Positions 34,035-45,179 of a stretch of DNA of 64,000 bases are shown piece after piece. Position numbers and translations under genes: made by a program. Position 1 is the stretch's first letter. Each line of letters starts with the position of its first letter. Under the pieces are notes generated by a model. It did no database searches. It was not told the origin of the DNA and saw only the letters and a program-made list of their open reading frames with translations. This stretch comes from Escallonia rubra (taxonomy: Eukaryota; Streptophyta; Magnoliopsida; Escalloniales; Escalloniaceae): positions 496,001-560,000 of the forward strand of contig JAVXUO010001548.1 in assembly GCA_033065855.1 (NCBI GenBank). Direction: 5' to 3'.

Positions 34035-35123
34035 TATTGACACATCATCTTTTTAGGTGATTTGACATTGGAAACCAAATTTGATAAGTCATAAACACAT
34101 TCACACATCACACCATCAAAATTTTATAAACTAAAAAACCAACCTCTAAAGTTTAGGAGCATGTAAAATCGATCTAACTTAAACTTTTACTAGAAATCCT
34201 CGTACATGACGTTCCTAACCAAAGTAGGAAGTAGCTCAAGGAAACTCGTACCAGAGGTTTTTAAAGTTGTTAAGTGTAGTAACTGCTAAGTGACAGTGTT
34301 TGTGCGCCAGAGTTTAAAGAGATACAATATAGAAAAAAAGAGTTTCTCTTAACCCTTATGTAATTGCCCTTTCAGAGTGAATAACATGTCCTTGTTTTCA
34401 TTACTTGGTTTGCTATTTTTTTTTTTTTGCATTATTATATTCTCGACGTTGATGAGTGTTTGATTATAGGCTTTAGCCGATTCAGAAGAAAGAATGACGT
34501 CTAAGCTATGTATATAACATAACGATTGCAAAGAGCATACAATTTATATTTTGTGAAGTCGTGGATTTATTCCTGCTGTAATCGTCTTTAAGCCATAAGG
34601 CTGCTCTGCTAAACTTCTATAACTGTTTTTATTACCAATGGTATTCTCTTATTACCAAAAAAAATTATATATGTCAAGTTGTAGAAAAGCTTGAATATCG
34701 AAGAAAAACAGGAGAAGCATGGCATAAACGAGCTCAAAGACTAACTGCGACACAAATGTAATTAACATTATGCTTTGATAATACAATGCAGGAATAACGT
34801 ATACATAATACGAGGTTGCTAACATAAATTACAGTTTAGTAATATACTAATGTTTGCTAATATTTCATTATATTTTTTCGTATGTCAAGATCAAAATAGA
34901 CAAAAATACTAGGTGTTTAATCTAAATTTAACGGACGTTCAAATAATTGGATACTGACTCTTAATTAGTAAATAGAGCATCAATCAAGACGTGTAAAGGA
35001 GTACAAGATCGAAAAGAATGTATTGGATGGATGGCCGAGCCTTTGGCTATATAAAGTCAAGACCGAAGTGCTAAAATTGAAATCTTCAAGCGTTTTGCCC
35101 TCATGACCTTATAATATAAGACC
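34035..35123. other. Intergenic; possible LINE tail
   Basis: No gene. TTATTACCAATGGTATTCTC followed by TTATTACC and A8 at 34630-34668 looks like the 3' end of a plant LINE or SINE on the plus strand. Otherwise the stretch is AT-rich and unrecognised. Confidence 0.4.
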
Positions 35124-36800
35124 AAGGCTCTGTTTGACAATATATATATATTTTTTCAGTTTCCAAAAAAAAAAAAAACTAAAGAGTAGTTAAAATTTTT
35201 TTTTACAAAAACAAGTGGGTGTTTAATAACCAAGTTTTTTTTTTGAGTTTTTTTTTTTGCTAATTACATCAATGTCCCTGAGGTTATGGGATAATTACAG
35301 TCAATGACACTAGGTTTGAAAATGTAACATACCGTGACCAAACAGGTTAAAAAAGTAACACTTGTATCTATCCGTCAGGATTCCGTCCAAAAAATATAAT
35401 TTTCATCATTACGTATTTTAAAAATGACAATACTGCCCTTGTACAGTTTATCATGAATAATTTTATTAATTTTCAAATTAGGATATCAAACCCTAATTTT
35501 TAAAATTAGGGTTTTGAAACCCTAATTTGAAATTTAGGCTTTTCAAACCCTAAAATTAGGAAGATTTCAAATCCTAATTTGAAAATTAGGGTTTTGAAAC
35601 CCATTAAATTAAGGTTTCAAAACCCTAATTTTCAAATTAAGGTTTCAAAACCCTAATTTTCAAATTAGGATTTCTCTCTCCAAACTTCTTCTCCAATTTG
35701 AAATTAGCGAAGTAGTGGCCACATCGCAAGAAGGCAACCAGTGGTGCCGACTCGCGATGAAAGGGGTGCCGTTGTCCTTGGCATATCGCAGTGCAGGGCA
35801 GCTGGCGACGTAGGATTTTGGCTTTGGAGATTGGGGTTTTGCCAATGCGTCGCAGGCGGTGGCAGATTAATCCCACCGACTGAGTAAGATTTCAGAGGGC
35901 GGGGGGTGAGAGAAGGGCCACGATTGGGTGAGGGGAGTTAAGAGGCCGCGATATCGGGGGAAGTGACGGTAGTGGCTGTTTCAGATCGGGAAGGAGAGAG
36001 AACGCCGGGATGTCTTGCCGGTTGCCTATGACAAGGACCACCAACCTTTGCTCAGATGGTGTGGATGTGTTCAATGAAACAACCATGGTGTTCGATGAAC
36101 GTTGGGATGTCTTTGGCAGGCTCCCTCGATTCTTTGATCGCGAAGGTGCCATGGTGGTGATCGCGGCAATGGCTCGTGATGAAAGCGTGGGGGTGCCACG
36201 GCGGTGTGGTGGTGGTGGTGGAGAAATTAAAGATGGTGGTGAGGCAGTGAAGCCCCCCCCCCCCCCCCCCCCCACCCCACCCACTCAAAACCAAGTTTGA
36301 TTTTCTGTTTTAGATGAAGTAATAAATGGCATTAGAAAAACAATAAGGTTCAAACTTAGAGGCAATAAAGTCTTTTCTTTAAAACCGTTAGGATTTTTTA
36401 GATTCTATTTGGTCAACGGACATAGGTGTAATTTGTCCAAACTATTGTCATTGCCTGTAATTATCCCAAACCTCAGGGACATATGTGTAATTAGCCCTTT
36501 TTTGTGTGTTTGATTATCCAGTTTTTATTTTGAATTTTTTTTATGTGGTGGTTTGCGGTGGCGGTGGTCGCCGAAGCTGGCCCCCGGCAGTCGCCGGGGT
36601 TGGGCGGTGGCTGCCGACGGTGGGAGGGTGGTGGTGGTCTAAAAAAAACCGAAACTCATTTTTGGAATTTTCAAAACAACCTTGGTTTAAAAACTAATTT
36701 TTTTAACTGAAGAAAAAAAAAACGAAAAACTGGTTACTAAACGCGTTTATTTTTTCTAATTTCCAAAACTAGAAAATAAAATCCTGTCAAACGGGGCCTT
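35124..36800. mobile_element. TIR element hosting MULE-like copy 2
   Basis: The ends AAGGCTCTGTTTGACA (35124-35139) and TGTCAAACGGGGCCTT (36785-36800) are inverted repeats of 16 bp with two mismatches. A mirrored internal motif also occurs (TTTAATAACCAAG near the left, GGTTACTAAACG near the right). The MULE-like copy 2 sits inside it. No TSD is resolved and there is no transposase. Confidence 0.55.
35260..36497. mobile_element. MULE-like TIR element, copy 2 (without the hAT insertion)
   Basis: The left end GCTAATTACATCAATGTCCC and right end (reverse complement GGGCTAATTACACATATGTC) match the copy at 1371-6313. So do internal blocks AAAAAGTAACACTTGTATC, ATTCCGTCCAAAAAATATAA and AAGTTTGATTTTCTGTTTTA. 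It lacks the 3.7 kb hAT, so its TCCGTCAGGATTCCGTCC at 35371 is the empty site. A T-rich context masks the TSD. A 17-base-plus C run is at about 36253-36272. The AAACCCTAA/TTAGGGTTT fold-back array lies at 35480-35675. Confidence 0.8.
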
Positions 36801-37260
36801 AGTGTACAATCAAACCTCAAGAAAAGTATAACCCGGTTCAACCACCGGACGAACCCATAATTCATTGTATTTCATTCATTAGTTAACAATCAGTCGATCA
36901 TTGCATCTTGTTATTGACGTATTTCCCTTAGGGAAAGACATACTTTCGCACCCACTAGCATAGTAACAAATTTGGTATTTGGGAACTATTCGGTACGTGG
37001 CAATAATTCGGAATTCGGGAATTATTTGGAGAACTTCACTATTGAATCGATAATAATACGGTGAAATAACAAAATTTGTATCGTAAATCGGGAATAATTC
37101 AGTAATTAATCGTTCAGGTTATAATGATTTTAAGTAGTGGGCCACTAGTTTCCCCCACAAAGGATGGTTTGCCAAAATAAAGGTGGAAGAGCCCAGCCCA
37201 GGAAAGGAAGACAAAATATTCTTTTTGATGGACAGTGTGTTTGACGATTAAATCAGCAGC
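36801..37260. other. Intergenic, nothing recognised
   Basis: AT-rich, no ORF of interest. TTCGGAATTCGGGAATTATT-type short repeats lie near 37005-37035. Confidence 0.5.
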
Positions 37261-37357
37261 TCCACTAGTGGGATATATGTTGCACTTTCATGTTCCGGTT
37301 CACACTCCATAAGATCCCTGCAGTCCAAAAACAGAGGTGTGCAAGGGTGTGCCAAAA

Positions 37358-37360
<3 letters not shown>

Positions 37361-37408
<48 letters not shown>
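37361..37408. repeat. (TA)n microsatellite, left flank of the palindrome-bearing element
   Basis: About 24 TA units abut the element start at 37409, preceded by GGGTGTGCCAAAAAAAA. Confidence 0.95.
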
Positions 37409-37410
<2 letters not shown>

Positions 37411-37518
37411 GCGCTGATCCGTTGATAGCGTTAGCAAAATAGGATAAGTTGCAAACGCGATCTGGCCGTCCATCCCGAAAGATGGACGGCCCAGCTCTTT
37501 TTCGTTTTTTTTAAGTCC

Positions 37519-37704
37519 GTCCGCTACATTATGTAGCGGATAATTTTTTGACAAAAATACCCTTTGTGCCCATCTGCTACATTATGTAGCGGACTATCGA
37601 GACTACTGTTCTGACTTTTTTTTAAATCTGTCAGCTACATTATGTCGCGTACAATTTTCTTATTATAATATCCTCAATTTCCATCCGCTACATTATGTAG
37701 CGGA
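37519..37704. repeat. Palindromic repeat cluster, four copies (left arm)
   Basis: The unit is GTCCGCTACATTATGT then AGCGGAC, self-complementary except for its central base. Copies start at 37519, 37573, 37630 (degenerate) and 37683. Confidence 0.9.
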
Positions 37705-37815
37705 CGTATTTTTTCTCTTTCTCTTTCTTTTCCTCATTTAATGTTCTGACGGTTTCCTTTCTCTCTCCTCTCTCTCATCATTTTTTCTCTTTCTCTCTCT
37801 CCTTTCTCTAATTAA

Positions 37816-37849
<34 letters not shown>

Positions 37850-37914
37850 TGTAGATCATTGTTTTGATCGAGCGGCAACCGATTTCTACTCTTTCCTCAT
37901 CTTAATTTTGACAA

Positions 37915-38275
37915 ACGTGGGCAAGATTTCCAGATCAGCATATAATCGTAATTCAGAGCTTCAGCAGTTTGTGCCGCACTGAAGTTCTTCAGAAGGGTAT
38001 AAGTTCCAGCCGCCACAAAATACACAGCATCAGACGCATGCAGTCTAGCGTAAGAAGCTGGGTAAAAGTACAGACGGACAAACTTGCGTCCAGACCAAAG
38101 CAAACTTTGACCCAATATCCGTGGTCCATTTCCGACCATCAGTATTGGTAGAATCCCCAGAACCCCCAGAGTCCAAGAAAATCTTATTAGTGGCAACAAA
38201 GTCAGCAGCCGAACTTAACCCAATCACAAAAGCCAACAACAAAAACGACGACGACGCCGAACTTAACCCCTTCAC
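37915..38275 (-). pseudogene. Captured FERONIA/CrRLK1L-type malectin receptor fragment
   Basis: On the minus strand the first part reads a signal-peptide-like SSFLLLAFVIGLSSAADFVA, then TNKIFLDSGG and NTDGRKWTTDIGSKF, the start of the malectin-like ectodomain of plant CrRLK1L receptor kinases. In another frame it resumes as SGRKFVRLYFYPASYARLHA, SDAVYFVAAGTYTLLKNFSA and AQTAEALNYDYM, a block that in this family lies about 50-60 residues further on. So a middle piece is deleted with a frame change. No ATG, transmembrane or kinase region is present. It lies inside the long-TIR element and is non-functional as a receptor. Confidence 0.78.
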
Positions 38276-38733
38276 CGTAGTGGGAGTACCGGAGCATTAT
38301 GGAGAGAGAGAGAAGTTAAGCCGGCAGATCTGGAGGATCAGCCTTCTGCCACGAGCTCTTCTCTGACGGCAATGGCGGCATCCTCGTCGCGGCCGACGAG
38401 CTCCTCTGACTGCAATGGCGCCATCCTCGTCTCGAGCGCGGAGCTGCACATGAAGCAGGCGCGTGGCGGGGGCGCGTCTTCGTGGGTGCGTTGGTTATGG
38501 TGGTCGGAGCTCGGGGAAGAGGCGAACGCATCTACTGCAGCGACGCCGGAGTAGAGCTCGGCCGTGATGTGGGCTGTTGTCATTACTGCAAGGAGGATGG
38601 ACAGGGGAGAGAGAGAGAGGAGAAGAAGAAGAAGAAGGGAGGGAGATGAGAGAGAAAGAGTCAGACATTAATGAGAGAGAGAGAGAACAATTAAACATGT
38701 CAGGAGAGAGGAGAGAGAAAGGGTCAGAAAATT

Positions 38734-38907
38734 GTCCGCTACATTATGTAGCGGACAATTAATCAGACAAAAGAGAGAGAAATGGTCAGAAAATTAATCA
38801 GAGAAAGGGTCAGAAAAAAAGTACGGGCTTTGTCCGCTACATAATGTAGCGGATGGGCACAAAGGGTATTTTTGTCAAAAAATTGTCCGCTACATAATGT
38901 AGCGGAC
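38734..38907. repeat. Palindromic repeat cluster, three copies (right arm)
   Basis: Copies at 38734-38756, 38832-38853 and 38885-38907. The last two carry ATAATG at the centre, i.e. the opposite orientation of the asymmetric middle base. Confidence 0.9.
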
Positions 38908-39019
38908 GGACTTAAAAAAAACACAAAAAAAAAGATCTGGGCCGTCCATCTTTCGGGATGGACGGCCAGATCGCGCTAGCAACTTCTCATATTTTGCTAA
39001 CGCTCTCAACGGATCAGCT

Positions 39020-39021
<2 letters not shown>

Positions 39022-39065
<44 letters not shown>

Positions 39066-39145
39066 CACTTTCATGGGATATATGTTGCACTTTTATGGCT
39101 AAATCCTTCGTGGAAAGCAGGGGTGTGCAAAAAAAAAATATATAT

Positions 39146-39194
<49 letters not shown>
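39022..39194. repeat. (TA)n arrays with repeated TGTTGCACTTT unit
   Basis: Two TA arrays (about 39022-39060 and 39139-39194) enclose two copies of TGTTGCACTTTCATG/TGTTGCACTTTTATG (39061 and 39081) and AGGGGTGTGCAAAAAAAAAA (about 39119). The same unit precedes the first TA array at 37270-37360. Confidence 0.85.
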
Positions 39195-39198
<4 letters not shown>

Positions 39199-39503
39199 AT
39201 GGAGCAGTTGTGGAAGTAATATTAGATCTTATATTGTTGGTCGTGAGTCCCGATCGTAGAGAAAAATCATTCAAAATGAGGATGATTATACGTATGGGAT
39301 AGAGATCACATTGTAGAAAAAAGTATTGACCCGGTTTCCCTCGCCATGTGACATCATAGGAGACCGAAGTTATAAAACGACATGATGAGTTTGTGCTTGG
39401 TAGTTTGGGGTTTGATAGTGCCTCATGAAGTCTAGCTTGGTGGCAAAGAAACCTCCCTCGCCTCCTTTTTAGCAAAAACTATGGAGTTACATCGACAATG
39501 ATC

Positions 39504-40990
39504 TTTTTTTTTTTTTTTTTGGTAAAAGGTCCCAAGTATTATTTCAAGTAAGCCATATGTACATAATACGAAATTTTGTTCTCCTCTGTACTCCTCATTC
39601 CATTCTCCCTCCCCAGTTATCTACTACCATACAAACAAGTACAAACTGATTACAAAAGAATTTGCCTATCTATTTCCCAAGCCTCACACAATGCAATGTT
39701 TATCAAGCTTGCAGGGGCTTTCCTCCAATTGTACACCCTATGCTTGACCCATTGTTGGATCACCAACATACACCCTTGAACTGAAGCTGCTTGTTTCTTG
39801 AATATCCGATTGTTCCTTTCTTGCCAAAGACCATAAACAACTAGGGCCAATACCACTTTACACAGTCTAGCCTTGAAGCTTTTACCTCTGAAATGATGGC
39901 ATGCATACTACAATGCTTGTTGCCATGATACAAAGCTGCCATTTACTTGCAGTTTCCTCAAGATCAGCTCCCATAGCTCTTTTGAATAAGAGCATTGCAC
40001 CAATAAATGATTTAAGGTTTCAGGTTGAGCATGACAAAGCTCACAAGTCTCCTCCTGTATCATATTCCAAGCCTTCAACTTAGCTTTAGTTCTTAGCCCC
40101 TGATGACATATCATCCACAGTAGCATTGAGCATTAGGAATGTGACTAGGGAACCACAAGAGTTTCCACCAGGTAACTACATCACATTTTGTCCTAATACC
40201 TTCATATGCAGACTTTATAGTGAATTGCCCACTAGTGTTTAGAGTCCAGATGATTTCATCTTGGTTTAGGACATTTGGTCTTGGAAAGCTTTCAAGTGCA
40301 GAGTTCAGATCATTCAAGGCATGTGATCTGAGTGTAGGTAATCTCCAAGCACCATTGTGTATAATTTCTTGGACCTTTGCTTCCATTTTCAATCTAGCAT
40401 CATACATAATCCTCTGTCCATACACTTCAGTCACCACCCCAATTGGATGCCACCTGTCCAACCATAACCAGGTTTTTTCCCCATTGCCTACTTTATGTCT
40501 TACAAATTGCTTGAAAAGTTCTCTGAGTTTGACCATTTTACACCAAGACCATGATAATATTGTGGGGGGGCTTAAAGGTCCATAAGTGTCTGCCTTTGAT
40601 AATAAAGATATGGCACCATTTAACCCATAATGTGTCCTTCTTGTGTGCCGGGTCCCATAAATGCTTACAAATAGCAGCTTTGTTCCACTGATCTAGTTTT
40701 TTGAGTCCTAGACCTCCGTCATTCTTAGGTAAACAAACATTACTCCAGGCCACTTTTGCTCCAGTACACCTAATATCATCTTCATGCCATATGAAGGCCC
40801 TTATTTTACTTTAAATCTGCTTAATAATCTTCTTTGGTAGTATAAAAATACTACACCAATAGATTTGCATGCTCAATAAAATAGACATTGCAAGTTGCAC
40901 TCTTCCAGCATATGACAGGTACTTTGTAGACCATGAAGATATTCTCTTTGTTATCTTCTTTACCAGATCTTACTTGTTTGTTATGCAGTA
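39504..40990 (-). mobile_element. 5'-truncated non-LTR retrotransposon (LINE), poly(A) at 39504-39521
   Basis: On the minus strand, broken frames encode the C-terminal part of a plant LINE ORF2. The end of the RT/thumb region (KVAWSNVCLPKNDGGLGLKK, 40770-40680) comes first. A region with GNGEKTWLWLDRWHP follows (about 40480-40440), then the zinc-binding RT-associated segment (CELCHAQPETLNHLLVQC, C-x2-C-x8-H-x4-C, about 40050-39995), then WQERNNRIFKKQA (about 39820-39780). The element ends in an 18-nt T run on the plus strand, i.e. its poly(A) tail. Several stops and frameshifts make it dead. It lacks endonuclease and most of RT. Confidence 0.88.
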
Positions 40991-41140
40991 TCACATCTAT
41001 ACTGATGCAGAACAGGAAGGAGAGATCTACTTACAAGCAAGGAACACCCTAAGAAGACTAAAATGAAAGGGCATTACTAGGAGACCAGTAACCTAGGTGT
41101 GTTTTGTTTACTTTCAGTTCATCTCAGCTGGATTATTGAT

Positions 41141-41570
41141 TGTTGAAAATGACAGCGGAGGCTCTTTAAAACAGCTTGAGAGTGAGAGTCAATAACTACA
41201 GCTTGTACGACGATAAGTTTGTCAACTGCAGCTATAGAAAAGTGGATATTAGTGTTGTTTAGTCTCAGATTTAGTCGATAGTAGCTGTTAGGAGAGCTTT
41301 AAATTACACAATAATTTATGCAGCAGCAACTAAAAGTTAGTCAACGTTAGTGTCTACAACTGCACTTCCAATTTTTCTTTTCCTCTATAAAAGGGAAGTT
41401 CAATCTTGTAATGAAGGCTGCTTTTAAATGTTAACAAAGTATCTCAGTTTGCTGAAGCAACTATCTGCCTCTCTTTTCTTTTAAGATTGAGTTGTGGGTG
41501 TTCAAGCTAGTTTCTTAGCTTGATTTAGCTCTCTGGTTCTCCTTCTCACTTGATATGTCCTTCATTTGCA
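41141..41570 (+). mobile_element. Copia-type LTR with adjacent primer-binding-site remnant
   Basis: The 430-bp unit begins TGTTGAAAATGACAGCGG and ends CCTTCATTTGCA. It has a TATA box (TCTATAAAAGGG, about 41385-41396) and downstream poly(A)-region features expected of an LTR. Immediately after it, ATCTGATATCAATA resembles the tRNA-Met primer-binding site TGGTATCAGAGC. So this looks like a 5' LTR whose body is deleted, rather than a solo LTR. No TSD is readable. Confidence 0.6.
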
Positions 41571-41678
41571 ATCTGATATCAATAACACATATCGCAAAAG
41601 ACATTCAAGATTGAACTAGGTCACTCCGCCAAGCGCCATCTCATCCAAGTTAATATCACTTCCCTTACTGAAACCTTC

Positions 41679-42010
41679 TTTTTTTTTTGTGATAAACGAG
41701 AGAGTGACATTGATAATGTAAAGTTACAAGATTTTCACTGAGTCATTCTGGCTTTACAAGTGTAGCAAGAAAAGTAAATACAGAAGTCATGACAATTCAT
41801 GACTATTATAATAATATTATTACACAAAACAAACTAACCCATCAACCTATCAATCTATGAAAGGCCGGTGATCCAAACAAAGAAATCATCGTCACTGCAA
41901 ATCCATTTCCTTCAAAAACAAACTACAGCTTTCAGTCCTTCACAGAGGTCGCAATGCAGAGTGACAATGCAAATACTAACTCTCCTCCGTAAAAAGGTAG
42001 ATTCCTGGGG
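41679..42010 (-). mobile_element. 3' end of a LINE-type retroelement (minus strand)
   Basis: A run of T at 41679-41690 is followed by GTGATAAACGAGAGAGTGAC and ATTGATAATG, the same terminus type as at 13146 and 63160. Only 3' UTR-like sequence is seen and its 5' limit is uncertain. Confidence 0.5.
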
Positions 42011-44290
42011 AGAAAACAGTGACAAGTACATCATCCTAAAACATTTGCATGTGCGGGAGATTTCTTCTACTTGTATTTCTATCCATCAGAAGACAATAGA
42101 CTCCAAATCCCAAAGGGCATTTCTTATTTGTCTGACAAAAGAATCACCAGAATGTTGTCACATACAGTCCGATTCTTGATTTCATGCGTACTCATGGCTG
42201 GCAGGTGTAGAGAAGAAGTTCCTTCTCTTTTGACCAAGATGGAATGAAACACACTCATCATCCTCGATAACACGTCACTCCTTAAGCCCTTCCCTAGTAC
42301 AAAGGTTGTCATGACAAAGCCAAAATAAGATGGAGTGCATGGAAATATTGCAAGAAAATCACCCACATCCGGAGTTAGCATAAGAGGCCTCAATCAATGC
42401 AAATACTCTGGCATTTTCTGAATGATATGAGACAGATTATCATAGGGCCAAACGTGTACTGAGATTCCACTCCGATGTGTTGTAGCCATTTCCAGTAATG
42501 CATAAACTATGAGATTAAGAACCTTCCTCCATTTTCATGAGCCAGTAGAACTTAATCATTTGAATTTCTGCTTCACAAAAGGAGTTGAAACCTATATTAC
42601 CGAAGGCACAGCCAGATTTAATCGGAATGCAAGCAAGATGTTCCTCGGTGCAATGATAAGATATTATGTTCATACTACTAATACTGACAGCAAACAGCAT
42701 GAAACTGCATATGGAAAGATGCACATGTATTTACTGTTCTCCAACTCTGAAAGATTATACTTCTAGAAAACCCAGACAATTGCATATGAGCCAAATACGA
42801 CCTTTTAAAACTGAGACCACTCCTGTACGAGGTATCACAGCTACCTTCAAACTATTACAAAATGAAATTTGAGAACAGCTGAGTCCTCAAACAGTTATTA
42901 TTGTAAATTAGGTTCTCTAACAATTAATCGGTTCCAATGTCATCTCTCCACCATCAAATGTAATAAAGTACCAAGTCCCATGCATAATTAGTCACATTCA
43001 CTAATGATTTATCAATGAAAGCATTAGATTATGATAAATGGTTAGAGGTACACTTATAGCTTTTGGTGACAAGAAAACAGAAAATGTGTCTTCAATGACT
43101 AGGTCACCAGAAATGAATACTGACGTCAAAATATATGCATTAGTAACATGCAAGGAGACGTGTACATAACAAAACTCTGAAAGCAAAATTTGAGTTCTAA
43201 AGGTAAGGAGATGTGTTCATCGCAAAAACTATACTTCCAATAAATTTACGCAGGATAGTAAGTTAAGCAGGCAACATAACACGGTAGCGGGAGCTAAATC
43301 TAAATCAAGCAAACCGATTATCTCGCATCCACTCTTTGCCATGACCCATGTTATAGAAACTTCAAAAGGAACCTTAACTTACTGAGAACCTAGTAAGGCC
43401 AAGAGCAATAACACGAAGGAAGATGGAAAAGGTCAACAAAAAGAAAAAAAGACCTATATAGACATAAAAGAGATTGGAAATGATAGCAACAGGAAAGAAT
43501 GTAAAAATGGCGAGGAAGAAATATATTCAGGCCTTAAAATTGAAGGAGATAGTGAAACGGGTATTCTTCCATGTAATGGTAATTTGAAACTTCAGAAAGT
43601 GCTAACCAATTAGGGACTCTGAAGCAAAGAAGTGAAAGTAAGATGAGAAGGTGCTGCAGCTTATAAAGTACATATATCTATGGCATGTAAAAGTTGGTGG
43701 TTAGGAACATTCCAAAACAAACCTATATACATAAACATCAATTTTAACGATTTCCATGTCTTTTTACCCAGAGCACTGCTTACTTGAGTCCGGTCCAGGT
43801 CATATATATTGGCCTAATCCCATCTTTTACGATTGTCAAGATCTTCAAAATTATGGAGTCCTGATGACCTCAAAAGAGTTCATTGATCCAAATGAGTAAC
43901 TACTCCAAAGTCCGGTTGTTTGGTTTATTGAGCATACTCCGCACATTTTCGCTACCACTATGAACGGATATTGACTTCCTTACCCTTATATAACTCGGAG
44001 GGATGAGAGTCTCGTTGGGGTCCATCACAATTTTCTTCATTTTATTTTATATGGGATGCTCGACAGTGCAAAAATCATCTGTCCAATGAATGAGGTGGCT
44101 TCTCCATCTCTAGCTCTTCTATTGCTGATTTGGATTTCTTCTTTGAGAATCTTAGTTATATCTCTAAAAGGCACTCAGACAATATTTGATGCTACAATCA
44201 TTAAAGCATGCAATAGAATATAAAGTCAATTGACATGTGCTTTATCGGATCATCGAATAGACGAATAGCACTCGGAGGAGGAAAGGAATG
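42011..44290. other. Intergenic, no recognised gene
   Basis: Two minus-strand frames at 42393-42124 (MRPLMLTPDVGDFLAIFP...) and 42724-42515 are open for 70-90 codons but match nothing I know and show no splice model. They are not called as genes. Confidence 0.4.
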
Positions 44291-44529
44291 ATTTATTAAT
44301 CCTTGAAATAAACTCAGACTCAGAGTTCTTATCCATGGTTTCAACCATGGAAAGAAAACATACCGACGACCAACAGAAACTGATAAAACAACAGAAAGAA
44401 AGTCAGACTGACTGGCTAATAAGCCAAGAGCTTGATGGACCAACCAACAACATCAACCAAAATTCAGATCTCGTAACAACAACTAAGACGAACCCTCCTC
44501 CAACGACTAATTCAGTAGCAGCACAGCTA

Positions 44530-45120
44530 TCAAGGATGAACACCAGCATCCATCTCAGCTGTTGTTGCAACATTCAAATCTATAGCTCCAGCATAGTTTG
44601 TCGAAGAAAGTGGTGCTGAAATAGAACCCCCGGCCAAGCACCTCGCAACCTGCATATCTACTACCTTCTTCTGAAGTCCTTCCCAAAGCACCTGCAATTT
44701 CATCAGCTGATCTAGGTTGAGCTCCTCAATTGGTGCATCAAACCAGAACTTCCTCTGTCTCTCCATTTGCATCTGCTTCAGCTCCTCGCCTCGTTTTTCC
44801 TCTGCTTCCAGTTGGTCACGGAGATAATTTAAGCGCTGGTTGAGGGCAGACAGATTAGCCCCATGCGAATCCTGGTTGTCATAATGGGGCATTGGGTATC
44901 GGTTAGAGAACCTGTTTGTTATTGTGTCAACACTAGGGTGGCCAAAAGAGAAGGCCTTTCCACCAGGTGAGAACAGAATTATAGCAACTTCTGCACCAGT
45001 TAAAGTACAAAGCTCACTGGCCTTCTTGAACAGGCTAGCACGGCGCTTTGAGAAGGAAGCCTGGCGAGCATTTTTTGTTGAAAACCTCTTCATTTGGATA
45101 TTTTTGCGACGAATGCTCAC
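44530..45120 (-). CDS. Type I (M-alpha, AGL62-like) MADS-box transcription factor, start codon damaged
   Basis: An intronless frame of ~197 codons encoding a nuclear DNA-binding protein. The MADS domain covers about residues 1-60 (RRKNIQMKRFSTKNARQASF, SKRRASLFKKASELCTLTGA, EVAIILFSPGGKAFSFGHPS), typical of the AGL62/AGL29 group that acts in endosperm and gametophyte. A coiled-coil-like C-terminal region follows (LNQRLNYLRDQLEAEEKRGE). The given coordinates open with GTG. The upstream codons in the same frame are ATG AAG TGA (45129-45121), so the presumed original start is cut by a stop at codon 3. The next in-frame ATG is at 45093-45091 and would drop the basic N-terminal arm. It is either a recent pseudogene or starts at Met10. 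A poly(A) signal candidate lies at 44292-44297. Confidence 0.8.
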   Translation of the reverse strand: MSIRRKNIQMKRFSTKNARQASFSKRRASLFKKASELCTLTGAEVAIILFSPGGKAFSFGHPSVDTITNRFSNRYPMPHYDNQDSHGANLSALNQRLNYLRDQLEAEEKRGEELKQMQMERQRKFWFDAPIEELNLDQLMKLQVLWEGLQKKVVDMQVARCLAGGSISAPLSSTNYAGAIDLNVATTAEMDAGVHP

Positions 45121-45179
45121 TCACTTCATCAAAAAGACACAGAAGGCTGATTGTCTTGAATGGGTTTGAGACGTTCTCA

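Larger units (their letters stand above)
37409..39021. mobile_element. Long-TIR Pack-type element with captured receptor-kinase fragment and seven palindromes
   Basis: The left end GGGCGCTGATCCGTTGATAG and right end (reverse complement GGAGCTGATCCGTTGAGAG) begin inverted arms of about 185 bp at roughly 90% identity (37409-37594 and about 38835-39021). Both include GATCTGGCCGTCCATCCCG and AAAGATGGACGGCC. The element is flanked on both sides by (TA)n, so no TSD can be read. The interior carries a FERONIA-type fragment (37915-38275), a GC-rich segment (38300-38570) and CT/GA tracts. Seven copies of a 23-nt palindrome lie in and next to the arms. No transposase is seen. MULE affinity is inferred from arm length and gene capture. 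Confidence 0.78.

Noticed and set aside
42124-42724. Two minus-strand frames of 70-90 codons
   Set aside because: No family recognised, no splice sites joining them, and composition not clearly coding.
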